Assembly: GCF_016803395.1 (NCBI RefSeq)
Contig: NZ_JAEVHL010000046.1
Location: 1 to 33,068, forward strand
Reading direction: 5' to 3'
Length of the DNA stretch: 33,068 nt
Source: Micromonospora tarensis
GTDB lineage: Bacteria; Actinomycetota; Actinomycetes; Mycobacteriales; Micromonosporaceae
In this document: piece by piece, positions 16,476 to 25,300 of the stretch
Layout: each line of letters opens with the position of its first letter
Position numbering within the stretch: position 1 is the stretch's first letter
Translations under genes and position numbers: made by a program
Notes under the pieces: model-generated
The model's input: the letters and a program-made list of their open reading frames with translations, nothing else
The model's database searches: none
What the model was told of the DNA's origin: nothing

Positions 16476-18475
16476 TCACTCCTGCGCGGGTGCCGGGTCG
16501 GCCGGTAGCGGGCGGGCGGCGCTGAGCAGGTCGACGATCCGGGTCACCCGCGGGTCCGCGCGGATCTGCGCCACGCTCGCCGGCAGCGGCAACCGCCAGT
16601 TCGGGTACTCGTCGACAGTGCCCGGCATGTTGGGTTGGCGCACCTCCCCCAGCACGTCGTAGAGGGAGACGCCGAGCAACCGGGCCGGGCTGGCCGCGAG
16701 CGCGGCGTGCATCGCCACCACCACCTCGCCGTCGTCGGAGCCGGATCGGGCCGCGCCGGGCCCGGGGTCGCCGCCGGCTCGGGCAGCAGACTCTCGGCCC
16801 GCAACATGCCGAGCAGCCGGTCGCGGTCCGCGACGGCGCGGGCCCGCTCCACCGCCACGTCGGTGCCGAGCAACTTCAACTCGTCGCGCACCCGCACGTG
16901 CTCACCGGTCAGGAAGCCCGGCGCGGTGGGCAGGTCGTGGGTGGAGATCGTGGCGAGGGCGTTGCGCGGCCACCGGGCCGGTGGGATGAAGTCATCCTCG
17001 TCGTCACGCGCGAACCACAGCACTGTGGAGCCGAGCATGTTGCGCCCCCGGAGCCCACGGGTCACCGCCGGTTGGACGGTGCCGAGATCCTCACCGACCA
17101 CCACCGCACCGGCCCGGTGTGCCTCCAGCGCGAGGATGCCCAGCATCGCCTCGGCGTCGTAGCGCACGTAGGTGCCCTCGGCTGCCCCACCGCCCGGCGG
17201 CACCCACCACAGCCGCCACAGCCCGGCGACGTGGTCGACCCGCAGGCCACCCGCGTGCCGCAGGGCTCGGCGCAGCATGTCCCGGTAGGCCGCGTACCCG
17301 GTGGCGGCCAGCCGGTCCGGGCGCCACGCGGCGAGCCCCCAGTCCTGACCGAGTTGGTTGAAGTCGTCCGGCGGCGCGCCGACCCGCACGCCCTGGGCCA
17401 GCACGTCGGCGAGCTGCCAGCCGTCCGCGCCGCCGGGGTCGATGCCGACGGCCAGGTCGTGCACGACACCGACCGGCATCCCGGCGGACCGGGCCGCCGC
17501 CGTGACGGCGTCGAGCTGCTCGTCGCAGAGGTGTTGCAGCCAGGCGTGGAAGGCGACCCGGTCGGCGAGTTGCCGACGCTGCTCGGCGACCGCCGGGCCG
17601 TCGGGGTGGTGCAACTCCGCCGGCCAGGCCCGCCAGTCGTTGCCGTGCCGCTCGGCCAACGCGCACCAGGTGGCGAAGTCGGCCAGCGCCGGGTCCGCGT
17701 CGAGGTCGACCGGCTGGGCGTACGGGTGCAGCAGCTCCAGCGCGTGCCGCTTGGCGGCCCACACCTCGTCGTAGTCGATCAGTGAGCCCCGGTCCGGACG
17801 CAACGCGTCGACCACCGCACGGGTCGCCGGGTCCGCCGCGCGGTATGCCGCGGTGTCGCTGACCCGCAGGTAGAGCGGGTTGACGAAACGTCGACTGGCG
17901 GGTGAGTAGGGCGAGGCGGCCACCGGGTGCGCCGGTCCGACCGCGTGCAGCGGGTTGAGCAGCACCAGGCCCGCACCGGTGGCGCCGGCCCACCCGGTGA
18001 AGTCGGCGAGGTCACCGAGGTCGCCCATGCCCCAGGAGCGTTCCGAGCTGAGCGCGTAGAGCTGGAGCATCCATCCCCAGGTGCGCGGTGGCACCGGCAG
18101 CCGACGGGGCACCACCACCACTGTCACCTCGCGGTCGGCGCAGGCCAGCCGATGCCAACCCAGCGGCAGGTCCGGCGGCAGCTCACCGTCGACCGGGCGG
18201 CGGCTCCCGTCCTCCAGGGTCAGCACACCCGGGCCGGGCAGCATCCGGGTGGCGCCCTGGGCGAGCACGACCGTCGCCGGCAGCGCGTTCCGGTCGACCG
18301 CCCGGGCGGCGGCGAGCGCGTCGGCGATGGCGGTCGGGCTGCTGGCGTCCACGCCGAGCAGGCCGAGCACGCCCACCACGGTCTGCGGTGCGACCTCGAC
18401 GCGCCGGTGCCGCCAGTCCTCGTACCAGGTGGAACACCGTGCGCGTTGGCCAGCGCGGCCACGTCGTCGGTTCAT
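16476..18475 (-). pseudogene. malQ: 4-alpha-glucanotransferase MalQ, apparent frameshifts at both ends
   Basis: GH77 amylomaltase that transfers alpha-1,4-glucan segments in maltodextrin and glycogen metabolism. The long central frame carries MGDLGDLADFTGWAGATGAGLVLLNPLHAVGP, LRVDHVAGLWRLWW with the nucleophile Asp, VVVGEDLGTV with the acid/base Glu, and STHDLPT with the third acid. The C-terminal 80 residues (VAMHAALAASPARLLGVSLYDVLGEVRQPNMPGT...) are in another frame, rejoined by one base at 16737-16738. At the N-terminus, removing one base at 18471-18472 and adding one at 18434-18435 gives MTDDVAALANAHGVSTWYEDWRHRR, a good start for the family. The restored protein has about 666 residues. 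It lies on the same strand as, and downstream of, the sugar importer. Confidence 0.85.
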
Positions 18476-18543
18476 CCCGTCCCCCGCTTCGCCACCCGAT
18501 CTGCGACAACCTTGCCACGACCGGGCCCGGGGCGCAGGACAGC

Positions 18544-18575
18544 GCCGGGGCCGGCGGGTCGACCCGCGGCCCGGC
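18544..18575 (-). terminator. GC-rich hairpin after the importer operon
   Basis: An imperfect hairpin (14 pairs, two bulged G) centred on GCGGGTCGACCCGC, just after the sugC stop and before malQ on the minus strand. There is no T tract, so partial read-through into malQ is possible. Confidence 0.4.
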
Positions 18576-18591
18576 GCCACGGTGGACGGTG

Positions 18592-19800
18592 TCAGTCGCC
18601 GAGCGCGCCCGCCGAGCGGCCCTCGCGCAGGGTCAGGTTGCGGCCGGTGCCCGGGTCGAACAGGTGGATCTTCTCCAGGTTGAACCAGACCCGCCGGGAC
18701 TGCCCCTCGGCGACCGGGGACTCGGCGGACAGCCGGGTCACCAGGTTGCCGCCGGCACCGGCGAAGTCCGCGGCACCCGCGTCGGCGGCCAGCTCCTCCA
18801 GCTCGGCGGCGCTGGCCTTCTCGCCCTCCACGGTGAAGTAGACGTACTTGTCGGAGCCCATCGACTCGACGATGTCCACCGGCGCCTCGAACTCGATGCC
18901 CCGCCGGCGGGTGTCGTCGTCGACCAGTTCGGCGTCCTCGAAGTGTTCGGGTCGGATGCCGAGGATCAGCTCGCGGGGCGCGTCGGCCGCCTCCAGCTCA
19001 CGGCGGACCCGGTCACCGAGTGGCACGTTGCCCAGCGCGGTGTGAAGCCCGCCGTCCTGCACCGCGGCGTGCAGGAAGTTCATCGACGGCGAGCCGATGA
19101 AGCCGGCCACGAAGAGGTTGCGCGGGTGGTCGTACAGCTCCTGTGGGGGGCCGACCTGCTGCACCGCACCCCCGCGCATGATCACCACGCGGTCGCCGAG
19201 GGTCATCGCCTCGGTCTGGTCGTGGGTGACGTAGACGGTGGTGGTGCCGAGCTGCTTCTGCAGGCGGGACACCACGGTGCGCATCTGCACCCGCAGCTTG
19301 GCGTCGAGGTTGGACAGCGGCTCGTCCATCAGGAACGCCTTCGGCTGGCGGACGATGGCCCGGCCCATCGCCACCCGCTGGCGCTGACCGCCGGAGAGGT
19401 TGGCGGGCTTGCGGTCCAGCAGGGAGGTCAACTCCAGCACCTTGGCCGCCTCGTCGACCTTCTGGTTGATGGTTTCCTTGTCGAGCTTCGCCAGCCGCAG
19501 CGGGAACGCCATGTTCTCCCGCACCGTCATGTTCGGGTACAGCGCGTACGACTGGAACACCATCGCGATGTCCCGGTCCCGGGGGGCCTTGTCGTTGACC
19601 CGCTGCCCGCCGATGCGTAGCTCGCCGGAGCTGATGTCCTCCAGCCCGGCGATCATGTTGAGGGTGGTCGACTTGCCGCAGCCCGAGGGCCCGACCAGGA
19701 TCACGAACTCGCCGTCGGCGATCTCCAGGTCGACGTCCTGCACGGCGACGGTCCCGTCCGGGAAGCTCTTGCTCACCTTGTCGAGCACGATGTCAGCCAT
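18592..19800 (-). CDS. sugC: ABC transporter ATPase, SugC/MsiK/UgpC type
   Basis: ATP-hydrolysing subunit of a carbohydrate importer, 402 residues. Walker A GPSGCGKST (about 38-46), Q-loop VFQSYALYPNMTV, signature LSGGQRQRVAMGRA, Walker B FLMDEPLSNLDAKLR and H-loop THD are all present. The C-terminal third is the TOBE/regulatory region of MalK-like ATPases (GIRPEHF), with an Ala/Glu-rich insertion at about 345-370. It is the last gene of the four-gene operon, 10 bp after the second permease. Many actinomycetes use one unlinked MsiK for several importers; here the ATPase is in the operon, as in mycobacterial lpqY-sugABC. Confidence 0.9.
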   Translation of the reverse strand: MADIVLDKVSKSFPDGTVAVQDVDLEIADGEFVILVGPSGCGKSTTLNMIAGLEDISSGELRIGGQRVNDKAPRDRDIAMVFQSYALYPNMTVRENMAFPLRLAKLDKETINQKVDEAAKVLELTSLLDRKPANLSGGQRQRVAMGRAIVRQPKAFLMDEPLSNLDAKLRVQMRTVVSRLQKQLGTTTVYVTHDQTEAMTLGDRVVIMRGGAVQQVGPPQELYDHPRNLFVAGFIGSPSMNFLHAAVQDGGLHTALGNVPLGDRVRRELEAADAPRELILGIRPEHFEDAELVDDDTRRRGIEFEAPVDIVESMGSDKYVYFTVEGEKASAAELEELAADAGAADFAGAGGNLVTRLSAESPVAEGQSRRVWFNLEKIHLFDPGTGRNLTLREGRSAGALGD

Positions 19801-19810
19801 GACTACTCAC

Positions 19811-20647
19811 CTATCCCTTGACTGCGCCGGAGGTCAGACCGGACACGATGCGACGCTGGAAGAAGAGGACGAACAGGATGATCGGCACGGTGATCACCAC
19901 GGCGGCGGCGCAGATCGCCCCGGTCGGGTCTTCGAACTGCGACTCGCCGGTGAAGAACGACAGGGCGACCGGCACCGTACGGGCGCGTTCGGTGGAGGTC
20001 AGCGTGATGGCGAAGAGGAAGTCGTTCCAGCAGAAGATGAAGACCAGGATGGCCGTGGTGAACAGGCCGGGCGCGGCCAGTGGGGCGATCACCCGCCGGA
20101 ACGCCTGCCCCTGGGTCGCGCCGTCCATCTTCGCGGCCTTTTCCAGGTCCCACGGGATCTGCTTGAAGAACGCCGACAGCGTGTAGATCGCCAGCGGCAG
20201 CGCGAAGGTGATGTACGGCAGGATCAGTCCGGGCCAGGTGTCGAAGAGGCCGAGTTGACGCTCGATCTCGAACAGCGGCGAGACCAGTGACACCTGCGGG
20301 AACATCGCGATCAGCAGGGAGACGCCGACCAGCAGCTTCTTGCCGGGGAAGTCCAGCCGGCTGATCGCGTACGCGGCCATCGCGCCGAGCACCACCGCGA
20401 TCAGCGTGGCGATCAGCGCGATGCCGATCGAGTTGATCAGCGCCCGGACGAACTGGTCGGTGTCGAAGATCGTCCGGTAGTTGTCAAGCGTCCATTCCCG
20501 GGGGATGAACTTCCCGTCGGTGAGGGTGGCCGGCGTCTTGAACGACAGCGACGCGATCCAGAGGACCGGGATCAGCGCGAAGACGACCACCAGGACGTCG
20601 AGCAGACCCCAGCGCAGCTTTGCCCTGGTAGTGGTTTCGACAGCCAT
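19811..20647 (-). CDS. sugB: Sugar ABC transporter permease, SugB/MalG type
   Basis: Integral membrane subunit, 278 residues with about six helices. The cytoplasmic EAA loop that docks on the ATPase reads [21 protein letters not shown] (from about residue 168). The first helix is at about 14-34, followed by an external loop with [10 protein letters not shown], typical of MalG-like permeases. It starts 1 bp after the stop of sugA, so the two genes are tightly coupled. By order and similarity it corresponds to SugB of the trehalose importer. Confidence 0.9.
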   Translation of the reverse strand: MAVETTTRAKLRWGLLDVLVVVFALIPVLWIASLSFKTPATLTDGKFIPREWTLDNYRTIFDTDQFVRALINSIGIALIATLIAVVLGAMAAYAISRLDFPGKKLLVGVSLLIAMFPQVSLVSPLFEIERQLGLFDTWPGLILPYITFALPLAIYTLSAFFKQIPWDLEKAAKMDGATQGQAFRRVIAPLAAPGLFTTAILVFIFCWNDFLFAITLTSTERARTVPVALSFFTGESQFEDPTGAICAAAVVITVPIILFVLFFQRRIVSGLTSGAVKG

Positions 20648-20648
20648 G

Positions 20649-21632
20649 TCAGCGCCTCTCCCCGTCGTCGCTGCCCGGGGCAGCGGTGCCGAACAGCTTC
20701 ACGAAGACGAAGGCGATGATCGCCACGGTGATGAAGATGAGCACCGACATCGTCGAGCCGATGCCGAGGTTGAGGCCCCGGATCAGGTTGTTGTAGGCGA
20801 GCATCGACACCGACGAGGTCTCGTTGCCGCCGGCGGTCAACACGAAGATGTTGTCGAAGACCCGGAACGCGTCCAGGGTGCGGAACAGCAAGGCGACCAG
20901 GATCGCCGGCTTCATCACCGGCAGCATGACCTTGGTGAACTTCTGCCAGCCGGTCGCGCCGTCGGTGGAGGCCGCCTTGAGCAGGTCCTCCGGCACCAGC
21001 GCCAGCCCGGCCATCAGCAGCAGCGCCATGAACGGGGTGGTCTTCCAGATCTCCGCGAGCATGATGATCGCCAGGGAGCTGGCCCGCTCGGTGAGGGGTG
21101 CGCCGTCGCTGAACAGGTTGGCCAGGTAGCCGGTGCCGGGCGTCCAGGCGTACCGCCAGGAGAACGCGGCGACCACAGTGACGATCCCGTACGGAATGAG
21201 CGCCGAGGTGCGCACGATGCCGCGTCCGATCAGGGTGCGGTGCATGATCAGCGCGAGCCCCATGCCGAGCACCAGCTCGACGGCCACGGTGACCACCGTG
21301 ATCAGCATGGTCACCCCGAACGCGGTCCACCAGAACTCGTTGCTGAGCACTGTCACGTAGTTCTCCAGCCCGATGAACTCGCGCTGGTCGGGGAAGCGCA
21401 GGTCGAAACGCTGCAACGACAGCCAGACCGAGTAGATGATCGGGTACGCGGTCACCGCGATCATGACCAGCGCGGCGGGCGCGCAGAGCAGCCAACCGAG
21501 GCGGCGTTCGGCCTTCTTGTTCTCGCTCAGCGCTGGCTTGCCACGGCCGCCACGCTGGGTGGGAACGGTGGCGGTGGCCCGGGTCTCCTCGGCGGCGACG
21601 TCCGCGCCGGTCGGCGTGGCGTTGACACTCAT
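20649..21632 (-). CDS. sugA: Sugar ABC transporter permease, SugA/MalF type
   Basis: Integral membrane subunit, 327 residues, with a polar Thr/Ala-rich N-terminal extension of about 45 residues, then six helices. The EAA loop reads [21 protein letters not shown]. The ATG overlaps the stop of the upstream binding-protein gene as ATGA. It pairs with SugB to form the channel. Confidence 0.9.
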   Translation of the reverse strand: MSVNATPTGADVAAEETRATATVPTQRGGRGKPALSENKKAERRLGWLLCAPAALVMIAVTAYPIIYSVWLSLQRFDLRFPDQREFIGLENYVTVLSNEFWWTAFGVTMLITVVTVAVELVLGMGLALIMHRTLIGRGIVRTSALIPYGIVTVVAAFSWRYAWTPGTGYLANLFSDGAPLTERASSLAIIMLAEIWKTTPFMALLLMAGLALVPEDLLKAASTDGATGWQKFTKVMLPVMKPAILVALLFRTLDAFRVFDNIFVLTAGGNETSSVSMLAYNNLIRGLNLGIGSTMSVLIFITVAIIAFVFVKLFGTAAPGSDDGERR

Positions 21633-22915
21633 GGGAGCACCCCCTTCGACTGGAGGGCGTCGGCGATGGCGTCGCGCAGCTCGTCGGCGGCCTGCTGCGG
21701 GCGGATCCCGGACGGCGGCGACAGGATCGCCGACATCACTGTGGAGATGCTCTGGTAGGCGGGCGTCAGGGGACGGGTCGCCGGGTCCTTCAGCTCCTCC
21801 AGGATGGTGTCCTTCATCGGGTACGCCTCGGTCATCTCCGGCTCGTCGTAGACGGCCTCGATGGTCGGCGGCACGCCGTCGTTGATGGCGGAGAACTTCT
21901 GGTGCTCGGCGCTACGCAGGCACCGGGCCGCTTCGAAGGACAGCTCCGGGTGCTTGGAGTAGGAGCTGACCGCCAGGTTGACGCCACCGATGGTGACCTT
22001 GCTGGGGGTGCCCTCGTCGACGCCGGGGATGCGGGCCCAACCGACCTGCTTGGCCAGGTCCGGGTTCGCCTCCTGCAGGGCCGGGTAGACGAACGGCCAG
22101 TTCACCTGGAACGCGCCCGCGCCGGACTGGAACTCCAGCCGAACCGGGTCCTCGGTGGCGTTGCTGAACGACGGCGAGGTTACGCCCGACGTGGCGAAGC
22201 GCTTGAGCTGGTCCAGCGCCTGGACGGTGCCGTCGTCCATCACGGCCTTCGTGCCGTCCTCGTTGAGGATCTTGCCACCGGCGCTCTCGGCCAGGGTGTT
22301 GTAGAGCACGACCAGACCCTCGTACTGGGCCCCCATGGTGAGCACCTGGTACGGCTTGCCCTGCTGCTTGAGCTGCTGGGCCGCGCTGATCATCTGGTCC
22401 CAGGTGGTCGGCGGCTGGGGCACCAGGTCCTTGCGGTACCAGAGCAGCTGGACGTTCGTGTTCTTCGGCGCCGCGTACAGCTTGTCCTGGTAGCGGGCGG
22501 TGTCCAGCGGCCCGGCGAGGGTGCCCTGCTCGACCTCGGCCTTGTCCTGGCCGGTCCACTCCCGGATCCAGTCGGCGCTGGCGAACTCCTGGGTCCAGGT
22601 GACGTCCAGGCCGAGCAGGTCCATGCCGCTGTCCTCGGCGGCCAACCGGCGCACCATCTGCACCCGCTGGTCGTCGGCCTGCCGGGGTAGCACCCGGTAG
22701 GCGATCTCGTACCGGCCCTGCGCCTGCGCGTTGCAGTCGTCGACGACCTTCTGCAGGTTCTGCTCGGGCGGGTAGTACAGGTTGAGCGTCGGTGGGCCAC
22801 CATCGTCGTCCGCGCCGCACGCGGCCAGCGGTGCGACGAGCGCCAGCGCGGCGGCCGCCGCGCCCAGCCGAACAACCGGCCGGCGTCGGCGTCGAGCCGC
22901 CTCGGGGTCCGTCAT
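21629..22915 (-). CDS. lpqY: Substrate-binding lipoprotein, LpqY type (trehalose/alpha-glucoside)
   Basis: Extracytoplasmic solute-binding lipoprotein, 428 residues. The Arg-rich N-terminus and hydrophobic stretch end in the lipobox LAAC (Cys33). From memory of the family it follows M. tuberculosis LpqY closely: RRLAAEDSGMDLLGLDVTWTQEFA, KLYAAPKNTNVQLLWYRKDLV, EGLVVLYNTLAESAGG, FQVNWPFVYP, KVTIGGVNLAVS, EAARCLRS, and the C-terminal TPAYQSISTVMSAILSP...ADEL. LpqY-SugABC recycles trehalose in mycobacteria, so trehalose is the best substrate guess; other alpha-glucosides are possible. The ATG at 22915 follows GAGAGGGGGAGG. The 230 bp upstream (22916-23145) holds the promoter; no CebR-type box is there, which separates its control from the cellulase locus. 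Confidence 0.88.
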   Translation of the reverse strand: MTDPEAARRRRRPVVRLGAAAAALALVAPLAACGADDDGGPPTLNLYYPPEQNLQKVVDDCNAQAQGRYEIAYRVLPRQADDQRVQMVRRLAAEDSGMDLLGLDVTWTQEFASADWIREWTGQDKAEVEQGTLAGPLDTARYQDKLYAAPKNTNVQLLWYRKDLVPQPPTTWDQMISAAQQLKQQGKPYQVLTMGAQYEGLVVLYNTLAESAGGKILNEDGTKAVMDDGTVQALDQLKRFATSGVTSPSFSNATEDPVRLEFQSGAGAFQVNWPFVYPALQEANPDLAKQVGWARIPGVDEGTPSKVTIGGVNLAVSSYSKHPELSFEAARCLRSAEHQKFSAINDGVPPTIEAVYDEPEMTEAYPMKDTILEELKDPATRPLTPAYQSISTVMSAILSPPSGIRPQQAADELRDAIADALQSKGVLP

Positions 22916-23145
22916 CGCCCTCCCCCTCTCTTCGGCGAAACCGGGGAGGGCATCCGTGCCCCGGCGCACGGCGAGACAACCCGAGCCCTGAACTGCGGAA
23001 ACGCCCCGGCCCGGATGCTCCGTGCGGCTACACTGCCCCACCCGCGAAGCCACGAAACCTGGCTGTCACAGCGAGCGTGCGGACAGCGACCTCCGTCCGT
23101 CCTGCGCCAGCCGGCTTGACAAGGGGCGGAGTCGATCACGCGCGG

Positions 23146-23400
23146 TCAGCTCCGGGTCCTCGCCCAGGAGAGGAAACGCTCGGTCATCCGGGCCGGCGGG
23201 TGATCCGGGTGGAGCTGGGTGAGCTGGTTCGTCGCCTCGTGCATCAGCGTGCCGAGATAGATCAGCAGCGACGTCCGGTTGTTCCGGTACTCCGTCAGCA
23301 GTGCGAGCTTGGCCGGCTGGCAGGGCCACTCGGTGCCACAGTTCCGGCACCGCCACAGGGGGCGCATGGCGACGTGCGGAACTGGCGGCCGGCCCACCAT
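23146..23400 (-). CDS. Small Cys-containing protein of unknown function
   Basis: An 84-residue protein with the pattern MRPLWRCRNCGTEWPC, a C-x2-C-x4-C cluster that could bind zinc, then a helical part (LLTEYRNNRTSLLIYLGTLMHEA) and a C-terminal RFLSWARTR. Similar small proteins are common in actinomycetes near XRE/DUF397 genes and are sometimes labelled flavin reductase, for which I see no support. The ATG at 23400 is chosen; a GTG at 23409 is also in frame. Neither has a clear ribosome binding site. A DUF397 remnant abuts its 5' end on the opposite strand. Confidence 0.6.
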   Translation of the reverse strand: MVGRPPVPHVAMRPLWRCRNCGTEWPCQPAKLALLTEYRNNRTSLLIYLGTLMHEATNQLTQLHPDHPPARMTERFLSWARTRS

Positions 23401-23411
23401 CACCGCCACCG

Positions 23412-23483
23412 CACAGCGGCGGCACCCTGCACGTCGAACCGGCGGCCTGGAAGGCGTTCGTCGAGTACGCCAAGCAACACTGA
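23412..23483 (+). pseudogene. C-terminal remnant of a DUF397 gene
   Basis: The plus-strand frame ending at TGA 23481-23483 reads SGGTLHVEPAAWKAFVEYAKQH, the typical C-terminal end of DUF397 proteins (usual length 60-80), which accompany XRE-type regulators in actinomycetes. The conserved N-terminal part is missing: upstream of about 23410 the sequence belongs to the opposite-strand gene. This looks like a deletion scar. Confidence 0.55.
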
Positions 23484-23521
23484 CGCGCCAGGCCCTGCCG
23501 GCCCCACCGCCACAGCCGGCA

Positions 23522-23566
23522 ATCTTGGACAGTTACCGTTCAGACGGAACGGAAACTGTCCAAGAT
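23522..23566. repeat. Near-perfect 20-bp inverted repeat
   Basis: ATCTTGGACAGTTACCGTTC (23522-23541), a 5-base loop, then its complement at 23547-23566 with a single mismatch. It is less GC-rich than its surroundings and lies in the noncoding 23484-23649 stretch before the VOC gene. No T tract follows on either side. It may be an operator, a terminator, or a relic of a mobile element. Confidence 0.7.
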
Positions 23567-23649
23567 CTCCGCCGCCGACACCGGCGGCACCGCGCCACGC
23601 CGAGCAGCACCGCGCCCACAGGCACGCGTCGACCAGGCATGCTGGAGGC

Positions 23650-24354
23650 ATGATCGCGCGCTTCAAGGACCTCTGTCTGGACGCCAACGATCCGCTCGCG
23701 CTGGGCGGCTTCTGGGCCCGGATGCTCGACGCCGACATGGCCGACGCCGGTGACGACGACACCCGGGTGGACCCACGCTCCGCGCGCTCGGACGCCGAGT
23801 CGATCTGGGTGAACAAGGTGCCCGAGCCTCGGGTCGGCAAGACCCGCGTACACCTGGATCTGCGGTTGCCCGGCGCGGACCCGGGGCCGCTGCTCGCGGA
23901 CGGCGCCCGGCTGGTTCGCGAACCGGCCGGCGAGGCGACCTGGTGGGTGTTGGAGGACCCGGAGGGCAACGAGTTCTGCGCGTTCCCGGCCCGAGCGGGC
24001 ACCCGACCGGGCCCGTTCGAGCTGGTGGTGGACTCGGCCGACCCGGCCGCCCAGGCGACCTGGTGGGCGGGCGTGCTCGGTGGCACCGTCGAGGACGAGC
24101 CGACCACCTCGTCGGTGGTCGGCGCGGCCGGTTTCCCCTGGGACTACTGGGTGTTCGTCGGGGTGCCCGAGCCCAAGACGGTCAAGAACCGCCTGCACTG
24201 GGACGTCGAACTGGCCGACCCGGAGCCGATGGCGCTGATCGCGGCGGGCGCGACGCTGCTGCGCGAGCCGCTCGACGAGGCGCACTGGTGGTGGGTGCTG
24301 GCCGACCCCGAGGGCAACGAGTTCTGCGCCTTCGCACCACGTCCCACCGGGTGA
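23650..24354 (+). CDS. Two-domain VOC family protein (glyoxalase-like)
   Basis: A 234-residue protein made of two consecutive VOC (vicinal oxygen chelate) modules of the Glyoxalase_6 kind, about 1-118 and 122-234. Each module has the strand pattern FWARMLDAD / WWAGVLGGT, a VHLDLRL / LHWDVEL strand with a likely metal ligand, and ends in LEDPEGNEFCAF / LADPEGNEFCAF. The family includes glyoxalases, dioxygenases and antibiotic-binding proteins; the substrate here is not predictable. GGAGG lies unusually close (1-2 nt) to the ATG at 23650, so initiation may not use it. Confidence 0.85.
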   Translation: MIARFKDLCLDANDPLALGGFWARMLDADMADAGDDDTRVDPRSARSDAESIWVNKVPEPRVGKTRVHLDLRLPGADPGPLLADGARLVREPAGEATWWVLEDPEGNEFCAFPARAGTRPGPFELVVDSADPAAQATWWAGVLGGTVEDEPTTSSVVGAAGFPWDYWVFVGVPEPKTVKNRLHWDVELADPEPMALIAAGATLLREPLDEAHWWWVLADPEGNEFCAFAPRPTG

Positions 24355-24539
24355 ACGACCGACTACCGAGCGCGGGCGGTGTCGGCTAGCGTTTTGCTAA
24401 CGCCGCAGCCAGCGCGGTCGCCGCCGTCGTCGACACGCCTCCGGCCGACCCCAGCCTGCCCGATCGGTGGGTAATCGCGGGAACGCCCCACCGCCGCTCC
24501 CCCGGTTCGGCAGGATCGTCCCAACGAGGAGGTGCCGTC

Positions 24540-24971
24540 GTGCAGGACACCCGCGCTCTCGCCCTGACGTTCGAGGTGAGCGGCCTGCCACCGGTCAAGA
24601 CCGAAGCGTTGTCCATCTTCGCCGCCGGGCATCGGCAGGCGACGAGGGTCCGCACCCTGCTCCAGGCCGCCCTCGCCGCGGCCCAGCGGACCGGCTGGAC
24701 ACCGTTGCCCGGGCCGATCGAGGTGGACCTGGTGTTGCGCTGCCCGCCCGGGCACCGTACGTCCGACGCCAGCACGCTGCTCGGCGGCGTCTGCGCGGTG
24801 CTCCAGGACAAGAAGCGGGTGTCGACCATCGGCCTCGCCCACCTCGGCGTCCTGGTGGACGTCGCCCTCTACGACGACGACCGGCAGATCCGCCGGTTGT
24901 CGTACCACGAGGAGCCGGCCGAGGACTTCTCGTATCAGGTCCGGGTTTCGGCCGTACCTGACGGGGTTTGA
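24540..24971 (+). CDS. RusA-like protein (Holliday-junction resolvase fold), tentative
   Basis: A 143-residue protein without a firm family name. The layout FEVSGLPPVKTEALS, PLPGPIEVDLVLRCPPGHRTSDASTLLGGVCAVLQDK and VALYDDDRQIRRLSY resembles RusA-type resolvases, where an Asp-rich P-x-D...N-LL-x-VLD segment is followed by Y-x-DD-x-Q. Here Asp76 and Asp112-114 would be the acidic residues, but the first motif is degenerate (SDAS instead of D-x-DN), so activity is doubtful. The GTG start at 24540 has a strong AGGAGG. RusA proteins are usually phage-borne; no other phage gene is nearby. It forms a likely two-gene unit with the next ORF, 47 bp away. Confidence 0.5.
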   Translation: MQDTRALALTFEVSGLPPVKTEALSIFAAGHRQATRVRTLLQAALAAAQRTGWTPLPGPIEVDLVLRCPPGHRTSDASTLLGGVCAVLQDKKRVSTIGLAHLGVLVDVALYDDDRQIRRLSYHEEPAEDFSYQVRVSAVPDGV

Positions 24972-25018
24972 CCGACGTCCGCGGTGGGGTACCGCGGACG
25001 CCGACGAAGGGAGCACCG

Positions 25019-25294
25019 ATGTCGGAGCCACATGTCACGCTCGACCCCCGCGGGCTCGACCCTGTGCAGCAGAAGCTGCGCGGCCCGCTGGAGGAGCAGC
25101 TGACCTCGGCGCTTCAGGCGGCCACCGACCGGGTTCGCGCCGACTACGACGGCGAACCGGTCGAGCAGGTCTGCCAACGCCTGTTGGAGGAGACCCGCTC
25201 CGGGCTCCATCCCGACATCGCGGCCGGGTTCAACCCGGACATGGACGAGTTCTGCCGGGTGGCGGTGGCGATCGTCCGGCGCGAGGGCAGCTGA
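25019..25294 (+). CDS. Hypothetical protein, 91 residues
   Basis: Not recognised. It is soluble and acidic, with no signal or membrane segment. The central part (QQKLRGPLEEQLTSALQAATDRVRADYDGE) is predicted helical by eye. Conserved-looking GLHPDIAAGFNPDMDEF follows. GAAGGGAG precedes the ATG at 25019. It follows the RusA-like gene on the same strand and ends 6 bp before a convergent gene. Confidence 0.6.
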   Translation: MSEPHVTLDPRGLDPVQQKLRGPLEEQLTSALQAATDRVRADYDGEPVEQVCQRLLEETRSGLHPDIAAGFNPDMDEFCRVAVAIVRREGS

Positions 25295-25300
25295 GCCTCG

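Noticed and set aside
23522..23566. The dyad as a CRISPR or tRNA-like element
   Set aside because: A single hairpin with no spaced repeats and no cloverleaf or anticodon arm.
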